From: Bacteroides sp. An322
Lineage (GTDB): Bacteria > Bacteroidota > Bacteroidia > Bacteroidales > Bacteroidaceae
Reading direction: 5' to 3'
DNA: 64,000 nucleotides
Assembly: GCF_002161765.1 (NCBI RefSeq)
Contig: NZ_NFIN01000021.1
Location: forward strand, 1 to 64,000
A program made the translations under genes and the position numbers. Positions 15,981 through 24,802 of the stretch are shown one piece after another (the stretch's first letter is position 1; each line of letters begins with the position of its first letter). The notes under the pieces are model-generated. The model searched no databases, was not told the DNA's origin, and saw nothing but the letters and a program-made list of their open reading frames with translations.

Positions 15981-16316
15981 ATTTGTTGTTTTTTATAGGG
16001 TATTAAATTCTTAAGTCATTTGCATTGATTGCACAAAGAAAAGAAAAATGTGCGATATATGAAATTTTTTCCCTATTTTATTTCATGGAAAGCATGTCTT
16101 TATTGGTTTTGTAGCGCATTGTTACTGTTATAGTGATTGCTTTTTTAGTCTGTCAAGATGTCACTTTCCTTATGCCAAAAATGCATACGGGTTCATCAGC
16201 CATCGAAGCAGGCTTCATTGGCTGATGCACTTAGGTTCGTTGGCTTATGAAGCTAAGTGCGTTTTTTATTGATGCTGAGTGGAGCGAAGCATAACTCCCT
16301 CCATTTCTGATTCGCA
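15981..16316. other. Intergenic region upstream of mce
   Basis: 336 bp without a supported gene. The first part should contain the mce promoter on the minus strand; TTTCTTTG-like sequence near 16030-16045 is only a partial match to TAnnTTTG. The second part holds the two hairpins listed at 16194-16267. Confidence 0.6.
16194..16267 (+). repeat. Two adjacent hairpins, the second followed by a T run
   Basis: Hairpin 1: CATCAGCCA (16194-16202) with TGGCTGATG (16219-16227), and GAAGC/GCTTC nested inside. Hairpin 2: GCACTTAG (16227-16234) with CTAAGTGC (16253-16260), then G and six T. The T run is on the plus strand, whereas both flanking genes are on the minus strand. Confidence 0.6.
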
Positions 16317-17291
16317 TTAAATATAGAAATGAATAAGCAGCCGGTTGAGCCATTTCCAGCGGATGCGGAACCAGCGGCGGGTGCTTAATTGCCTGCCTCC
16401 GAAACGGAGGATGAAGTCGCGGTAGGTATATTTCTTGAAAGGAAGCCCTGCTTCGATGAACTCGAAATGTCTGTAACCTTGCTGGCGGGAGTAGGTCATG
16501 GCGTTCCATACGGCAAGGACGCCCGGATAGAGAAGCGGATAAGTCTTGCGCATGCCGGAAGAGAAAAGTAAATAGGCTGTATTTTGTGAGAATAGGCATA
16601 CCGAGCCTCCGATGATTTTATTTTTGTAGCGGATGAGAAAGATTTTCCCTAATTCGTGTTCAGAAGGACGTTTCAGCAAGGAAAGGAAGAAACGCAGGTC
16701 GGGCAGGTAACGGTGTATCTTGGCTGCATAATATTTCCGTAGCATATTGAAAAAGGCTTCGATGTCTTCTTGAGTGCGTGCGATGTCCATTGTCGCGCCA
16801 TTTTTCAATCCACGTGCTATTTGCCTTTTGCGTGATGCGCTAATCCATTTATCGAGGGTTTGATGATGAATGGAGTTGCGTACCCGAAGCCATCGGATAG
16901 GGAAATATCCGTTTTGCCGGAAATAGCGATAACCGAAAAGTGGTTCTTCTAAGTTCCTGAATTCCAAAAAGAAGGATTGGTCTTGGAATATGATTGTAAA
17001 ATAGGAAAGAAAATTTCCAAAGATTTCATCGGCTTTGCGTGAGGTGTTGAAATATTCACCTGTTCCGTATGCGTATGTCTTTTTTCGGAGTCCGGTGAGC
17101 CGTGCATTGCGGCGCGTGATGCAGAGCAGCTTTCCGATAGGCGTATCGTTTTCCCATGCTACCAACAATACAGGACGATAGCCGGGAGTTTGTTCCAGTA
17201 CTTGAAACAAATCGGTGGAATGAAAGATATTTGTTCCGGGAAGGTCCGGAATGTCTTTCGAATGTTCGTATGTGCTTATTCGAATAGTCAT
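16317..17291 (-). CDS. GNAT/FemAB-like acyltransferase
   Basis: 324 residues from the ATG at 17291 (MTIRISTYEH); the frame is open further upstream, but a promoter element just before this ATG and the family N-terminus favour it. It resembles the BioF2-like or FemAB-type acetyltransferases: N-terminal FHSTDLFQVLEQTPGYRPVLLVAW, the basic segment SASRKRQIARGLKNG, then a GNAT core with IRYKNKIIGGSVCLFSQNTAYLLFSSG and HFEFIEAGLPFKKYTYRDFILRFG (given in two parts here as one conserved C-terminal region). Such enzymes transfer acyl or aminoacyl groups onto cell-wall or lipid precursors. The substrate is unknown. Confidence 0.7.
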   Translation of the reverse strand: MTIRISTYEHSKDIPDLPGTNIFHSTDLFQVLEQTPGYRPVLLVAWENDTPIGKLLCITRRNARLTGLRKKTYAYGTGEYFNTSRKADEIFGNFLSYFTIIFQDQSFFLEFRNLEEPLFGYRYFRQNGYFPIRWLRVRNSIHHQTLDKWISASRKRQIARGLKNGATMDIARTQEDIEAFFNMLRKYYAAKIHRYLPDLRFFLSLLKRPSEHELGKIFLIRYKNKIIGGSVCLFSQNTAYLLFSSGMRKTYPLLYPGVLAVWNAMTYSRQQGYRHFEFIEAGLPFKKYTYRDFILRFGGRQLSTRRWFRIRWKWLNRLLIHFYI

Positions 17292-17298
17292 GGTACTG

Positions 17299-17306
17299 CA
17301 AAGATA
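17299..17306 (-). promoter_or_regulatory. -7 promoter element very close to the start codon
   Basis: Reads TATCTTTG on the minus strand and ends only 7 nt before the ATG at 17291. If used, transcription would begin within a few bases of the start codon, giving a leaderless or near-leaderless mRNA. No TTG is seen at the -33 distance. Confidence 0.5.
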
Positions 17307-17415
17307 AAAATTTTTTTGAGACAGTATATCTAATCGGGAAAAACATGCCAATAAAAAGGATTTTCCGAACGAAACCGAATAAATTTGAAATGGATTTGAA
17401 ATAGTGCCGGTAAAT

Positions 17416-17446
17416 TTGACCTTCTCGTTTTTTACGAGTATCTTTG
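17416..17446 (+). promoter_or_regulatory. Bacteroides-type promoter for the nitroreductase operon
   Basis: TTG at 17416-17418 and TATCTTTG at 17439-17446, 20 nt apart; the ATG follows 22 nt later. Confidence 0.75.
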
Positions 17447-17468
17447 TCGGACTAATAGATAAGAGTTT

Positions 17469-18008
17469 ATGGAAAACTTCAGTGATTTGATTAAGCAACG
17501 GCGCAGCATGCGCAAGTTTACCGAGGAAGAATTGACACAGGATGAAGTGGTGGCTTTGCTTAGGGCTGCTCTGATGTCGCCTTCTTCGAAGCGGAGTAAT
17601 TGTTGGCAATTTATTGTGGTAGACGATAAGCATACGCTTGAATTGTTGTCGAAATGCAAGGCATCGGGAGCCGATTTCTTGAAAGATGCCCCGCTTGCCA
17701 TTGTGGTATTGGCAGATCCGTTGGCGAGCGATGTATGGATTGAAGACGCTTCTATCGCGTCGATTCTCATCCAGCTTCAGGCAGAAGATTTGGGACTGGG
17801 AAGTTGTTGGATTCAGGTCCGGGAACGCTATACCGCCACGGGCATGCCTGCCGATGAGTATATACACGATGTGTTGGATATCCCTTTGCAACTTCAGGTG
17901 CTTTCTATTATTGCCTTAGGTCATAAAGGCATGGAACGGAAACCGTTTGACGAGAGCAAATTGTTGTGGGAAAAGGTACACCTTAATAAATATAATAAGG
18001 GAGAATGA
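17469..18008 (+). CDS. Nitroreductase family flavoprotein
   Basis: 179 residues. The N-terminal IKQRRSMRKFTEEEL is the FMN-phosphate-binding signature of the NfsB/NfnB family. RAALMSPSSKRSNCWQFIVV, APLAIVVLADP and GLGSCWIQVRER follow in family order, and the C-terminal LSIIALGHKG is the usual end of the domain. It would reduce nitro or quinone-type compounds, or act as a thiol-related oxidoreductase, with NAD(P)H and FMN in the cytosol. Its stop overlaps the start of the DUF2520 gene (ATGA), so the two are co-translated. Confidence 0.85.
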   Translation: MENFSDLIKQRRSMRKFTEEELTQDEVVALLRAALMSPSSKRSNCWQFIVVDDKHTLELLSKCKASGADFLKDAPLAIVVLADPLASDVWIEDASIASILIQLQAEDLGLGSCWIQVRERYTATGMPADEYIHDVLDIPLQLQVLSIIALGHKGMERKPFDESKLLWEKVHLNKYNKGE

Positions 18009-18799
18009 CGGCAAAGGGATTATTATCAACTGAAAAGATAGTGTTGGTTGGTGCCGGAAATGTGGCGACCCATTTGGGAACGGCATTGCGTGGTGCCGGA
18101 TATGCGGTACTTCAAGTGTTTAGCCGGACGGAAGAATCGGCTTCGGCGTTAGCTGGGAAATTGAATTGCCCTTATACGACGGATATCAATCAGGTAGTGC
18201 CCGATGCGGAGCTTTATGTCGTATCTGTTAAAGACGCGGTGTTGGCAGAGGTCATTCCGCCTTTGGTGCGCCGTAATCCGAAAGCCTTGTTCGTGCATAC
18301 GGCAGGAAGTATGCCGATGGATGTATGGAAAGGCGAAGCCGTCCGTTACGGGGTGCTTTATCCGATGCAGACCTTTAGCAAAAGCCGTGCGGTAGACTTC
18401 TCTACGGTTCCTTTTTTTATAGAAGGTTCGGGAAGAGAAGAGGCAGAGGCATTGAAAGCCGTGGCGGAGCGGATAGGAGGGAAGGTATACGAAGCTACTT
18501 CCGAGCAACGCCGGTACTTGCATATCGCGGCGGTATTCGCTTGTAATTTCACGAATCACATGTATGCTTTGGCGCACCGCCTGCTGGATTCCCACGGTTT
18601 GCCTTTCGAAGTGATGTTGCCTTTAATCGACGAAACGGCACGGAAAGTACACGAATTGCCTCCGCTTGAAGCTCAGACTGGACCGGCAAGGCGGTATGAT
18701 GAGAATGTAATCGGAAAACATCTGGAAATGCTTGCCGATGAACCTCGTTTGGCAGAATTGTATGAAAAAATTAGCCAAAGCATTCATCGGTTGGCTTAG
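18005..18799 (+). CDS. DUF2520 Rossmann-fold protein (F420/NADP oxidoreductase-like)
   Basis: 264 residues. The N-terminal [16 protein letters not shown] is a GxGxxxxH-type dinucleotide-binding loop, and [20 protein letters not shown] and [14 protein letters not shown] follow the pattern of NADP oxidoreductase-like domains. The C-terminal half ([22 protein letters not shown] and beyond) is the all-helical DUF2520 domain. The true substrate is not known; relatives resemble prephenate dehydrogenase and pyrroline-carboxylate reductase folds. It overlaps the nitroreductase by 4 bp. Confidence 0.82.
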   Translation: MTAKGLLSTEKIVLVGAGNVATHLGTALRGAGYAVLQVFSRTEESASALAGKLNCPYTTDINQVVPDAELYVVSVKDAVLAEVIPPLVRRNPKALFVHTAGSMPMDVWKGEAVRYGVLYPMQTFSKSRAVDFSTVPFFIEGSGREEAEALKAVAERIGGKVYEATSEQRRYLHIAAVFACNFTNHMYALAHRLLDSHGLPFEVMLPLIDETARKVHELPPLEAQTGPARRYDENVIGKHLEMLADEPRLAELYEKISQSIHRLA

Positions 18800-18825
18800 G
18801 CTTATACTTTGCGCTGGATATTGTT

Positions 18826-18954
18826 AAAACGCAAAGACGCAAAAGCGCAAAGTCTTTCATTTTTGAGAGTAAACACACAGATAGATGCATTGGTTCTGCG
18901 ACCTTTGCTTTCTCAAAAATAGATTCTCTGCGCTTTTGCGTCTCTGCGTTTTTT
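18826..18954. repeat. Palindromic intergenic element, 'CGCAGAGACGCAAA' family
   Basis: Left arm AAAACGCAAAGACGCAAAAG from 18827; the right arm CGCTTTTGCGTCTCTGCG ends near 18948. Inner arms (TTTTTGAGAGTAAA and TTTCTCAAAAA-like) pair more weakly. It separates the DUF2520 gene from the KdsC-like gene. Confidence 0.8.
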
Positions 18955-18969
18955 AATATTAGAACTCAA

Positions 18970-19488
18970 ATGATAAATTATGATTTAACGAAGATACGGG
19001 CACTGGTATTCGATGTAGACGGAGTATTGAGTGCCGAGACCGTTCCGATGAGTGCGGAAGGGGAGCCTATGCGGACGGTGAACATCAAGGACGGATATGC
19101 CCTGCAACTTGCCGTAAAATGCGGATTGCATGTAGCGATTATTACCGGAGGACGTTCAGACGCTATTCGGAAGCGTTACGAAGCGTTGGGAGTGAAAGAC
19201 ATCTACATGGGCGCTTCGGTCAAGACGAAAGAATATGCTGACCTGCTTGCCCGGTACGATTTGAAGCCGGAAGAAGTGTTGTATATGGGCGATGATATAC
19301 CCGACTATGATGTCTTGCGTTTGACCGGCTTGCCTTGTTGCCCTGCCGATGCCGCTCCCGAAATCAAGGCGGTGTGCAAGTATATTTCTCATCGGAACGG
19401 AGGATACGGATGCGGACGTGATGTGATAGAGCAGGTCTTGCGGGCACAAGGTAAATGGATGTCGCATGCCGATGCGTTCGGATGGTAA
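18970..19488 (+). CDS. kdsC: KdsC-like HAD phosphatase (3-deoxy-D-manno-octulosonate 8-phosphate phosphatase)
   Basis: 172 residues, the size of the capless C0 HAD phosphatases of the KdsC type, which act as tetramers. Motif I is [10 protein letters not shown] (nucleophile Asp15, acid Asp17), motif II is ITGGRS, the lysine lies in [12 protein letters not shown], and motif IV is [12 protein letters not shown]. The tail [17 protein letters not shown] is also typical. The enzyme dephosphorylates Kdo-8-phosphate for LPS inner core synthesis in the cytosol. Next to Maf, 29 nt downstream. Confidence 0.87.
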   Translation: MINYDLTKIRALVFDVDGVLSAETVPMSAEGEPMRTVNIKDGYALQLAVKCGLHVAIITGGRSDAIRKRYEALGVKDIYMGASVKTKEYADLLARYDLKPEEVLYMGDDIPDYDVLRLTGLPCCPADAAPEIKAVCKYISHRNGGYGCGRDVIEQVLRAQGKWMSHADAFGW

Positions 19489-19517
19489 CTCCTTAATTAC
19501 AATAAAATATAAAAATA

Positions 19518-20102
19518 ATGGTATTAGAGAATTTGCAAAAATACAAAGTGAAGCTTGCTTCCAATTCGCCCCGTCGCAGGGAATTGCTTTCGGGGTTGGG
19601 CATTGATTATGAAATAAAGGTATTGCCGGGCATTGACGAGACTTATCCCGACACCTTGAGCGGTGAAGAGATTCCGGTTTACATCGCCCGTGAGAAGGCA
19701 GATGCATACCGGAAAGACATGAAGGAGGATGAACTGATTATCACGGCAGATACCATTGTGTATATCGACGGGGAAGTGTTGGGAAAGCCGGAAGACGAGG
19801 AAGATGCGTGCCGGATGCTTCGCAAGTTATCGGGAAGGACGCATCAGGTCATTACGGGAGTGTGTCTGACGACATCTGCTTTCCAGAAAGCTTTTGCTTC
19901 GGTGACGGAAGTGACTTTCGCGTCGTTGAGTGAAGAAGAAATCCGGTATTATGTTTCTCATTACCGTCCCTTTGATAAGGCGGGTGCATACGGAGTGCAG
20001 GAATGGATTGGCTATGTAGGCGTTACGGGAATGAAAGGTTCTTTCTATAATGTGATGGGGCTTCCCGTCCAGCGGCTTTATCAAGAGTTGAAAGCGTTGT
20101 AA
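19518..20102 (+). CDS. maf: Maf-family nucleoside triphosphate pyrophosphatase
   Basis: 194 residues. Family motifs are LASNSPRRRELLSGLG at the N-terminus, YIAREKADAY, ITADTIVYIDGEVLGKPEDEEDA (here split: TADTIVY, then GKPEDEEDA), LSGRTHQVITGVCL and the C-terminal AGAYGVQEWIG with SFYNVMGLPV. Members hydrolyse dTTP, UTP or modified nucleotides, preventing their incorporation, and are linked to septum inhibition. The QEWIG variant favours the dTTP/UTP-type subgroup. Confidence 0.9.
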   Translation: MVLENLQKYKVKLASNSPRRRELLSGLGIDYEIKVLPGIDETYPDTLSGEEIPVYIAREKADAYRKDMKEDELIITADTIVYIDGEVLGKPEDEEDACRMLRKLSGRTHQVITGVCLTTSAFQKAFASVTEVTFASLSEEEIRYYVSHYRPFDKAGAYGVQEWIGYVGVTGMKGSFYNVMGLPVQRLYQELKAL

Positions 20103-20114
20103 GTGGGTGTTTGA

Positions 20115-20266
20115 ATTTAAACGCAGAGACGCAAAAGCGCTGAGCAACAATTTCTTGATACGCCCTCCGAGTAGTGACAAGTAACTTTTAATTTTTAACT
20201 ACTCCGTGCCCTTTGCTTTCTCTAATTATATTCTCTGCGCTTTTGCGTCTCTGCGTTTATTTAAAT
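20115..20266. repeat. Palindromic intergenic element, 'CGCAGAGACGCAAA' family
   Basis: Left arm TTTAAACGCAGAGACGCAAA near 20116-20135 and its near reverse complement at about 20238-20266, around a divergent core of roughly 100 bp. It sits between maf and the MarR promoter. Confidence 0.85.
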
Positions 20267-20281
20267 CCAATAGTTAAACAG

Positions 20282-20312
20282 TTGACTAATTCCGAAAGAA
20301 TGTGTATCTTTG
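20282..20312 (+). promoter_or_regulatory. Bacteroides-type promoter of the efflux operon
   Basis: TTG at 20282-20284 and TATCTTTG at 20305-20312 with 20 nt between; the marR ATG lies 28 nt after the -7 box. Confidence 0.8.
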
Positions 20313-20339
20313 CGCCCCGAAAGGAAAAAGATTGTTTTT

Positions 20340-20783
20340 ATGGGAAAAGAAAGTGCTGCATTCAGGGAGCTGATGTTGCAGGTGTTCCGTACGCGGATGG
20401 CTTTCAGGCGTTTGGTGCAACGTGCTCTACGGAAAGTGGAAGCAGGGATAACGTTCGAGATGCTTCAAGTATTAAGATGTTTAGGGGAAGAGCAGGGGAT
20501 TACCCAGCAAGTATTGGCGGAGCGCATCGCCAAGGGGAAGGCTGCCTTGTCCAATCTGATTGCGAATTTAGAGAAAAAGAAATATGTGTACCGGCTGGAA
20601 GACGCTTCCGACCGGAGGAACAAACGGGTGTATTTGAGTGAGGAAGGGGCTTTGTTTTACGGACAGCTCCGTTCGTCACTGGATGATATCTATGCCTCTG
20701 CGGGGATAACGGTGGGAATGGAGAAGATGAAAACCCTATTGGCTGACTTAAAACTGACTCGTGATGCGTTGGAGGAGATTTGA
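20340..20783 (+). CDS. MarR family transcriptional regulator
   Basis: 147 residues from the ATG at 20340 (MGKESAAFRELML), which follows the promoter; upstream in-frame ATGs lie across the -7 box and are unlikely. The winged-helix region is ITFEMLQVLRCLGEEQGITQQVLAERI, GKAALSNLIANLEKKKYV and the wing EDASDRRNKRVYLSEEG (the DxRxxR motif of MarR proteins). It is the first gene of a TolC-HlyD-MFS efflux operon and probably represses that operon until a ligand binds. It overlaps the start of the TolC gene by 20 bp. Confidence 0.88.
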   Translation: MGKESAAFRELMLQVFRTRMAFRRLVQRALRKVEAGITFEMLQVLRCLGEEQGITQQVLAERIAKGKAALSNLIANLEKKKYVYRLEDASDRRNKRVYLSEEGALFYGQLRSSLDDIYASAGITVGMEKMKTLLADLKLTRDALEEI

Positions 20784-22107
20784 CCGGTGGCTTTGGGCGG
20801 GCTTGGCGTTTGTGTCGCTCGAAGCGCAAGGGGCAATGGATGTAGAGAGTGAGTGTGCCTTGTCTGCCGATTCAATGTTGCTCACCGTAGACGAACTGTT
20901 CCGCTTAGGTGTGGATAATAGTTTGAAATTGCAGGCAGATGCCTTGGATGAGGCTATGGCGCACGAGCGGAGCCGCACGGCACGTGCTTCGCGTTTGCCC
21001 GATTTGCAAATCGGATTGAACGGGGGAGTGATAGGCCAGCCCATTGTGTTCCAACGTGGTTTGTCGGCTGCTACGTATCCCGATACGCCCGATTGGTCGC
21101 AGAATTATGCGATTGATTTTACCCAACCTCTTTATGAAGGCGGGCGAATCCGTTATACCATCCGGAAAGCCGATTTGGAAAAGCGTGTGGCACAACTCCG
21201 TACCGCAACCGACCGTGCTGACGTAAAGCTCAGCCTTTTAGAACAATACATGAGCCTGTTCAGCCTGTACAAACAGCGTGAGGTCTTGATGCGGAACATC
21301 GAAGAGTCGGAGTTGCGTCTGAAAGACATCCGGCAGATGAAGAAGGAGGGGCTGATTACGAACAACGATGTGTTGCGGAGCGAAATGCAGCTTACGAATG
21401 ACCGGCTTTCATTGACCGAGACCGAGAACAGCTTGGCATTGGTATCACAACAATTGGATATCTTGTTGGGTATCGATGAAGACCGTTTGCTTTTGCCTGA
21501 TACGTCTTTGCTTTACCGTGCCGTGGCATTGGAACCGTATGATGCTTACGTGGCTGAGGCTTTCGATAATGACCCAGCCATGAAATTGCTTCGTAAGCAG
21601 ACCGAACAGGCGAAGAATGAAGTGCGGTTGGTAAAAGCCGAGTCCTTGCCTCATGTTTCGCTTTATGCATCGAACACCTTGGCGCGTCCCGTTTCGCGGA
21701 CCATGGCAGATTTGTATAACAACAATTGGAACATTGGCTTGTCGGTTTCCTATCCGCTTTCTTCGTTGTATAAGAATAACCATCGGGTAAAGGAAACCAA
21801 ATTGGCTGTATTGATGAACCAAAATGCGGAAGAACAGAAGATGCAGCAAGTGCGGGTGACGGTACGTACGGCATTTCTTCGTCATCGGGAGGCGTTGCGT
21901 CAGGTAGAGGCGTTGAAGCTTTCGGTGAAACAAGCCGAAGAGAATTACCGCATCATGCAGAACCGCTATTTGAACCAACTGGCTATCCTGACCGATTTAT
22001 TGGATGCGAATACGGTGAGGCTGAACGCCGAATTGCAACTGACTTCGGCACGCACGCAGGTGATTTTCACCTATTATCAACTGGAACGGGCGTGCGGAAG
22101 ATTGTAA
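20764..22107 (+). CDS. TolC family outer membrane efflux protein
   Basis: 447 residues from the ATG at 20764 (a GTG one codon earlier is also possible). A short signal peptide (about 20-24 residues) precedes two repeated OEP domains; LTVDELFRLGVDNSLKLQ and ARASRLPDLQIGLNGG mark the first, NEVRLVKAESLPHVSLYAS the second. FTQPLYEGGRIRY is the typical outer-membrane beta-strand motif, and long coiled-coil helices lie in between. It forms the exit duct for the HlyD/MFS pump encoded next. Confidence 0.88.
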   Translation: MRWRRFDRWLWAGLAFVSLEAQGAMDVESECALSADSMLLTVDELFRLGVDNSLKLQADALDEAMAHERSRTARASRLPDLQIGLNGGVIGQPIVFQRGLSAATYPDTPDWSQNYAIDFTQPLYEGGRIRYTIRKADLEKRVAQLRTATDRADVKLSLLEQYMSLFSLYKQREVLMRNIEESELRLKDIRQMKKEGLITNNDVLRSEMQLTNDRLSLTETENSLALVSQQLDILLGIDEDRLLLPDTSLLYRAVALEPYDAYVAEAFDNDPAMKLLRKQTEQAKNEVRLVKAESLPHVSLYASNTLARPVSRTMADLYNNNWNIGLSVSYPLSSLYKNNHRVKETKLAVLMNQNAEEQKMQQVRVTVRTAFLRHREALRQVEALKLSVKQAEENYRIMQNRYLNQLAILTDLLDANTVRLNAELQLTSARTQVIFTYYQLERACGRL

Positions 22108-22119
22108 AAAACAAAAACT

Positions 22120-23187
22120 ATGGCAGAACTGAAAATAAAACGAGACAGATTGAAGAAATTACGGATGCGTAACCGTATCTTGAATACGGTCTGCATTATC
22201 TTGGCAGGGTCGGGACTGTGGTGGACCGCTACTTATTTCTGGCGTTATTTCAATTACGAAGTGACCAACGATGCGTTTATTGACCAATATGTGGCACCCT
22301 TGAATGTCCGTGCGTCGGGGTATATCAAGGAGGTGCGCTTCAAGGAACACCAATATGTGAAGAAGGGCGATACGTTGTTGGTGTTGGACAATAGCGAATA
22401 CTTGATTAAGGTAAAGGAAGCCGAAGCTGCCTTGCTTGATGCACGTGGTGCACAGGATGTGCTTCATTCGGGTATTGAGACATCGCACGCCAACATAGCT
22501 GTACAGGAAGCCAATATTGCCGAGGCGAAAGCCAAGCTATGGCAATTGGAACAAGATTACCACCGTTTCGAGCGGCTGCTGAAGGAAGAATCCATTCCCG
22601 AACAACAGTTCGAACAAGCAAAGGCTTCTTACGAGGCTGCCCAAGCGCGTTATCAAGCCTTGTTGGAACAAAAGCGTGCCGCCCAGTCGCAATATACCGA
22701 GGCTAACAAGCGTACCACCAGTGCACAGGCTACTATTTTGCGTCAGGAAGCCGACCTCGACTTGGCAAAGCTGAACTTGTCTTATACTATCCTGATAGCT
22801 CCTTACGATGGCTATATGGGACGGCGTACGTTGGAACCCGGACAGTATGTGCAGGCAGGTCAGACCATTTCGTATTTGGTCCGGGGAGATGACAAATGGG
22901 TGACGGCAAATTATAAGGAGACACAGATAACGAGTATCTATATCGGACAGCCCGTACGTATCAAGGTAGACGCTTTGCCTGGCAGGGTATTCGAAGGGGA
23001 AGTGACTGCTATCTCCGAGGCTACCGGTTCGAAATATTCGTTGGTGCCTACCGATAATTCGGCGGGAAACTTCGTGAAAGTGCAGCAACGCATCCCGGTA
23101 CGCATCGACCTGAAGAATGTATCCGATGAAGATATGCGGCATTTGCGTGCCGGCATGATGGTAGAGACGGAGGCATTGCGGAAATGA
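22120..23187 (+). CDS. HlyD/EmrA-type membrane fusion protein
   Basis: 355 residues with one N-terminal membrane helix (about 21-41), then a lipoyl-like half motif NVRASGYIKEVRFKEHQYVKKGD, a long helical hairpin (about 95-215, Ala/Gln/Glu-rich), the second lipoyl half LNLSYTILIAPYDGYMGRRTLEPG and a beta-barrel domain (VKVQQRIPVRIDL near the end). This is the EmrA arrangement. It bridges the inner-membrane transporter and the TolC partner. Its stop overlaps the start of the MFS gene by 4 bp. Confidence 0.9.
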   Translation: MAELKIKRDRLKKLRMRNRILNTVCIILAGSGLWWTATYFWRYFNYEVTNDAFIDQYVAPLNVRASGYIKEVRFKEHQYVKKGDTLLVLDNSEYLIKVKEAEAALLDARGAQDVLHSGIETSHANIAVQEANIAEAKAKLWQLEQDYHRFERLLKEESIPEQQFEQAKASYEAAQARYQALLEQKRAAQSQYTEANKRTTSAQATILRQEADLDLAKLNLSYTILIAPYDGYMGRRTLEPGQYVQAGQTISYLVRGDDKWVTANYKETQITSIYIGQPVRIKVDALPGRVFEGEVTAISEATGSKYSLVPTDNSAGNFVKVQQRIPVRIDLKNVSDEDMRHLRAGMMVETEALRK

Positions 23188-24788
23188 CGGACGTTAGAAG
23201 TTTGGGGCTGCCCGTCCGCCGATGGGTGCCCGATTGGCTGGCTTTGGCAAGTGTGTTCATCGTTATCTTGCCGGTGCTGATGGTAAATGGTTCGTATACG
23301 GGCAGTATGCTCGAAGTGTCGAACACATTAGGTACGAATACCGAAGACATCACGATGGGCTATTATGCCACATCGGCAGGATTCGCCATCGGTTATCCCA
23401 TTGTGCCCAAGGTCTTGTCGGCTATTCCCGAAAAAATGATGTTAGTGGTCAACCTCACTTTGCAGTTCCTGCTGAGTTGGGTGTGCGCCCGTTCGCAAAA
23501 CGTTGACATATTGATTGTGGCAAGTTTCGTCATTGGTTTCCTCAAAGGATTCATGATGCTGTGGTTCATCCGTATGGCTCGCTTTATCTTTAGCCCGAAG
23601 GATGTGCGTAGCGAGTTCTATTCGTATTTCTTCCCTTTGGCTTTCGGCTTCGGCCAGCTTTCGATGGTACTTACGGCAGAGCTTGCCTACCATTATAACT
23701 GGAAGTATATGTATTACTTCATGATGATTCTGATGCTCATCAGCATCCTGACGGTTATTGTCTGTTATCGTCAAGATAAGAAGGCAGAGAAGATTCCGCT
23801 CTCCGAATTCCATTTCCGCGAGATGATGGTGGCGGCTGTAGGCGTGCTGATGCTGATGTACGTGGCTGATTATGGCAAGATGCTCGACTGGATGGCTTCG
23901 TTTAAGATATGCGCTTACATTGTTATCGGGCCTATCCTGTTAGCTTTCTTCATTTGGTTGCAGAAGACGGCGGAGAAGCCTTTCGTCAGTTTGGCTCCTC
24001 TGTATCAGCCGAAAGCCGTGGTGGGTTATTTCTATATGATGCTGACGATGTTCTTCAGTACCTCCACTACGTTGCTCACTAATTACATGACCACTATCTT
24101 GCAGGTAGATTCCACACGTACCTACCTTGTTTATATATGGGCACTTCCGGGTTATGCATTGGGTGCGTTCATTTGCTTTTGGTGGTTCCGTTGGCAGAGG
24201 TGGCGTTTTCGCTTTTTGGTAGCAGGAGCAATGGGGTGTTTTGCCGTGTTCTTCGGCATTCTCTATTTCACCATTTCGCCCGAAAGCACGTATGAGATGT
24301 TGTTCTTCCCTATCTTCATCCGTGGGGTAGGGATGTTGGTGCTGATTATCGCCTTCGGTCTGTTTGCGGTGGAAGATCTGAATCCGAAGTTCCTCTTGTC
24401 GAACGCTTTCTTTTTGATTTTGTGCCGTTCGGTATTAGCACCGCTGATGGCGACTTCGTTTTATAGCAATACGCTTTATCACTTGCAGCAGAAGTACATA
24501 CACTCCTTGTCGGAAACCATAACAATGGTCGATCCATTGGCTGCCTCGAAGTTCTCCCAGTCGTTGAGCAGCGGAATCGGGCAGGGTCACGGGTATGCCG
24601 AGGCTACCCAAATGGCGACTACCTCGCTTTATTCCACCCTTCAGCAGCAAAGCCTTCTGTTGGCGTTGAAAGACATCTTGGGCTGGCTGTTCATCGTAAC
24701 ATTAGTAATAGCCGTTGTGTCTCGCTTCATCCCGTTCCATAAGACCATCCGGGTTACCTTCGCCAAGGCAGATGATGATATGGTGTGA
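23184..24788 (+). CDS. MFS drug transporter, EmrB/QacA (DHA2) type
   Basis: 534 residues with about 14 predicted membrane segments, the number expected of DHA2 pumps. An early VLMVNGSYTGSMLEVSNTLG segment resembles the start of EmrB-type proteins, though several sites are diverged. Together with the MarR, TolC and HlyD genes before it, it forms a complete three-component efflux system across both membranes, driven by the proton gradient. The substrate is unknown. The next gene is convergent. Confidence 0.87.
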   Translation: MTDVRSLGLPVRRWVPDWLALASVFIVILPVLMVNGSYTGSMLEVSNTLGTNTEDITMGYYATSAGFAIGYPIVPKVLSAIPEKMMLVVNLTLQFLLSWVCARSQNVDILIVASFVIGFLKGFMMLWFIRMARFIFSPKDVRSEFYSYFFPLAFGFGQLSMVLTAELAYHYNWKYMYYFMMILMLISILTVIVCYRQDKKAEKIPLSEFHFREMMVAAVGVLMLMYVADYGKMLDWMASFKICAYIVIGPILLAFFIWLQKTAEKPFVSLAPLYQPKAVVGYFYMMLTMFFSTSTTLLTNYMTTILQVDSTRTYLVYIWALPGYALGAFICFWWFRWQRWRFRFLVAGAMGCFAVFFGILYFTISPESTYEMLFFPIFIRGVGMLVLIIAFGLFAVEDLNPKFLLSNAFFLILCRSVLAPLMATSFYSNTLYHLQQKYIHSLSETITMVDPLAASKFSQSLSSGIGQGHGYAEATQMATTSLYSTLQQQSLLLALKDILGWLFIVTLVIAVVSRFIPFHKTIRVTFAKADDDMV

Positions 24789-24802
24789 TAAAGGGGCAAA
24801 TG

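Noticed and set aside
16227-16267. Hairpin with T run as the terminator of the acetyltransferase gene
   Set aside because: The T run is on the plus strand while the gene is read from the minus strand, so it points the wrong way.
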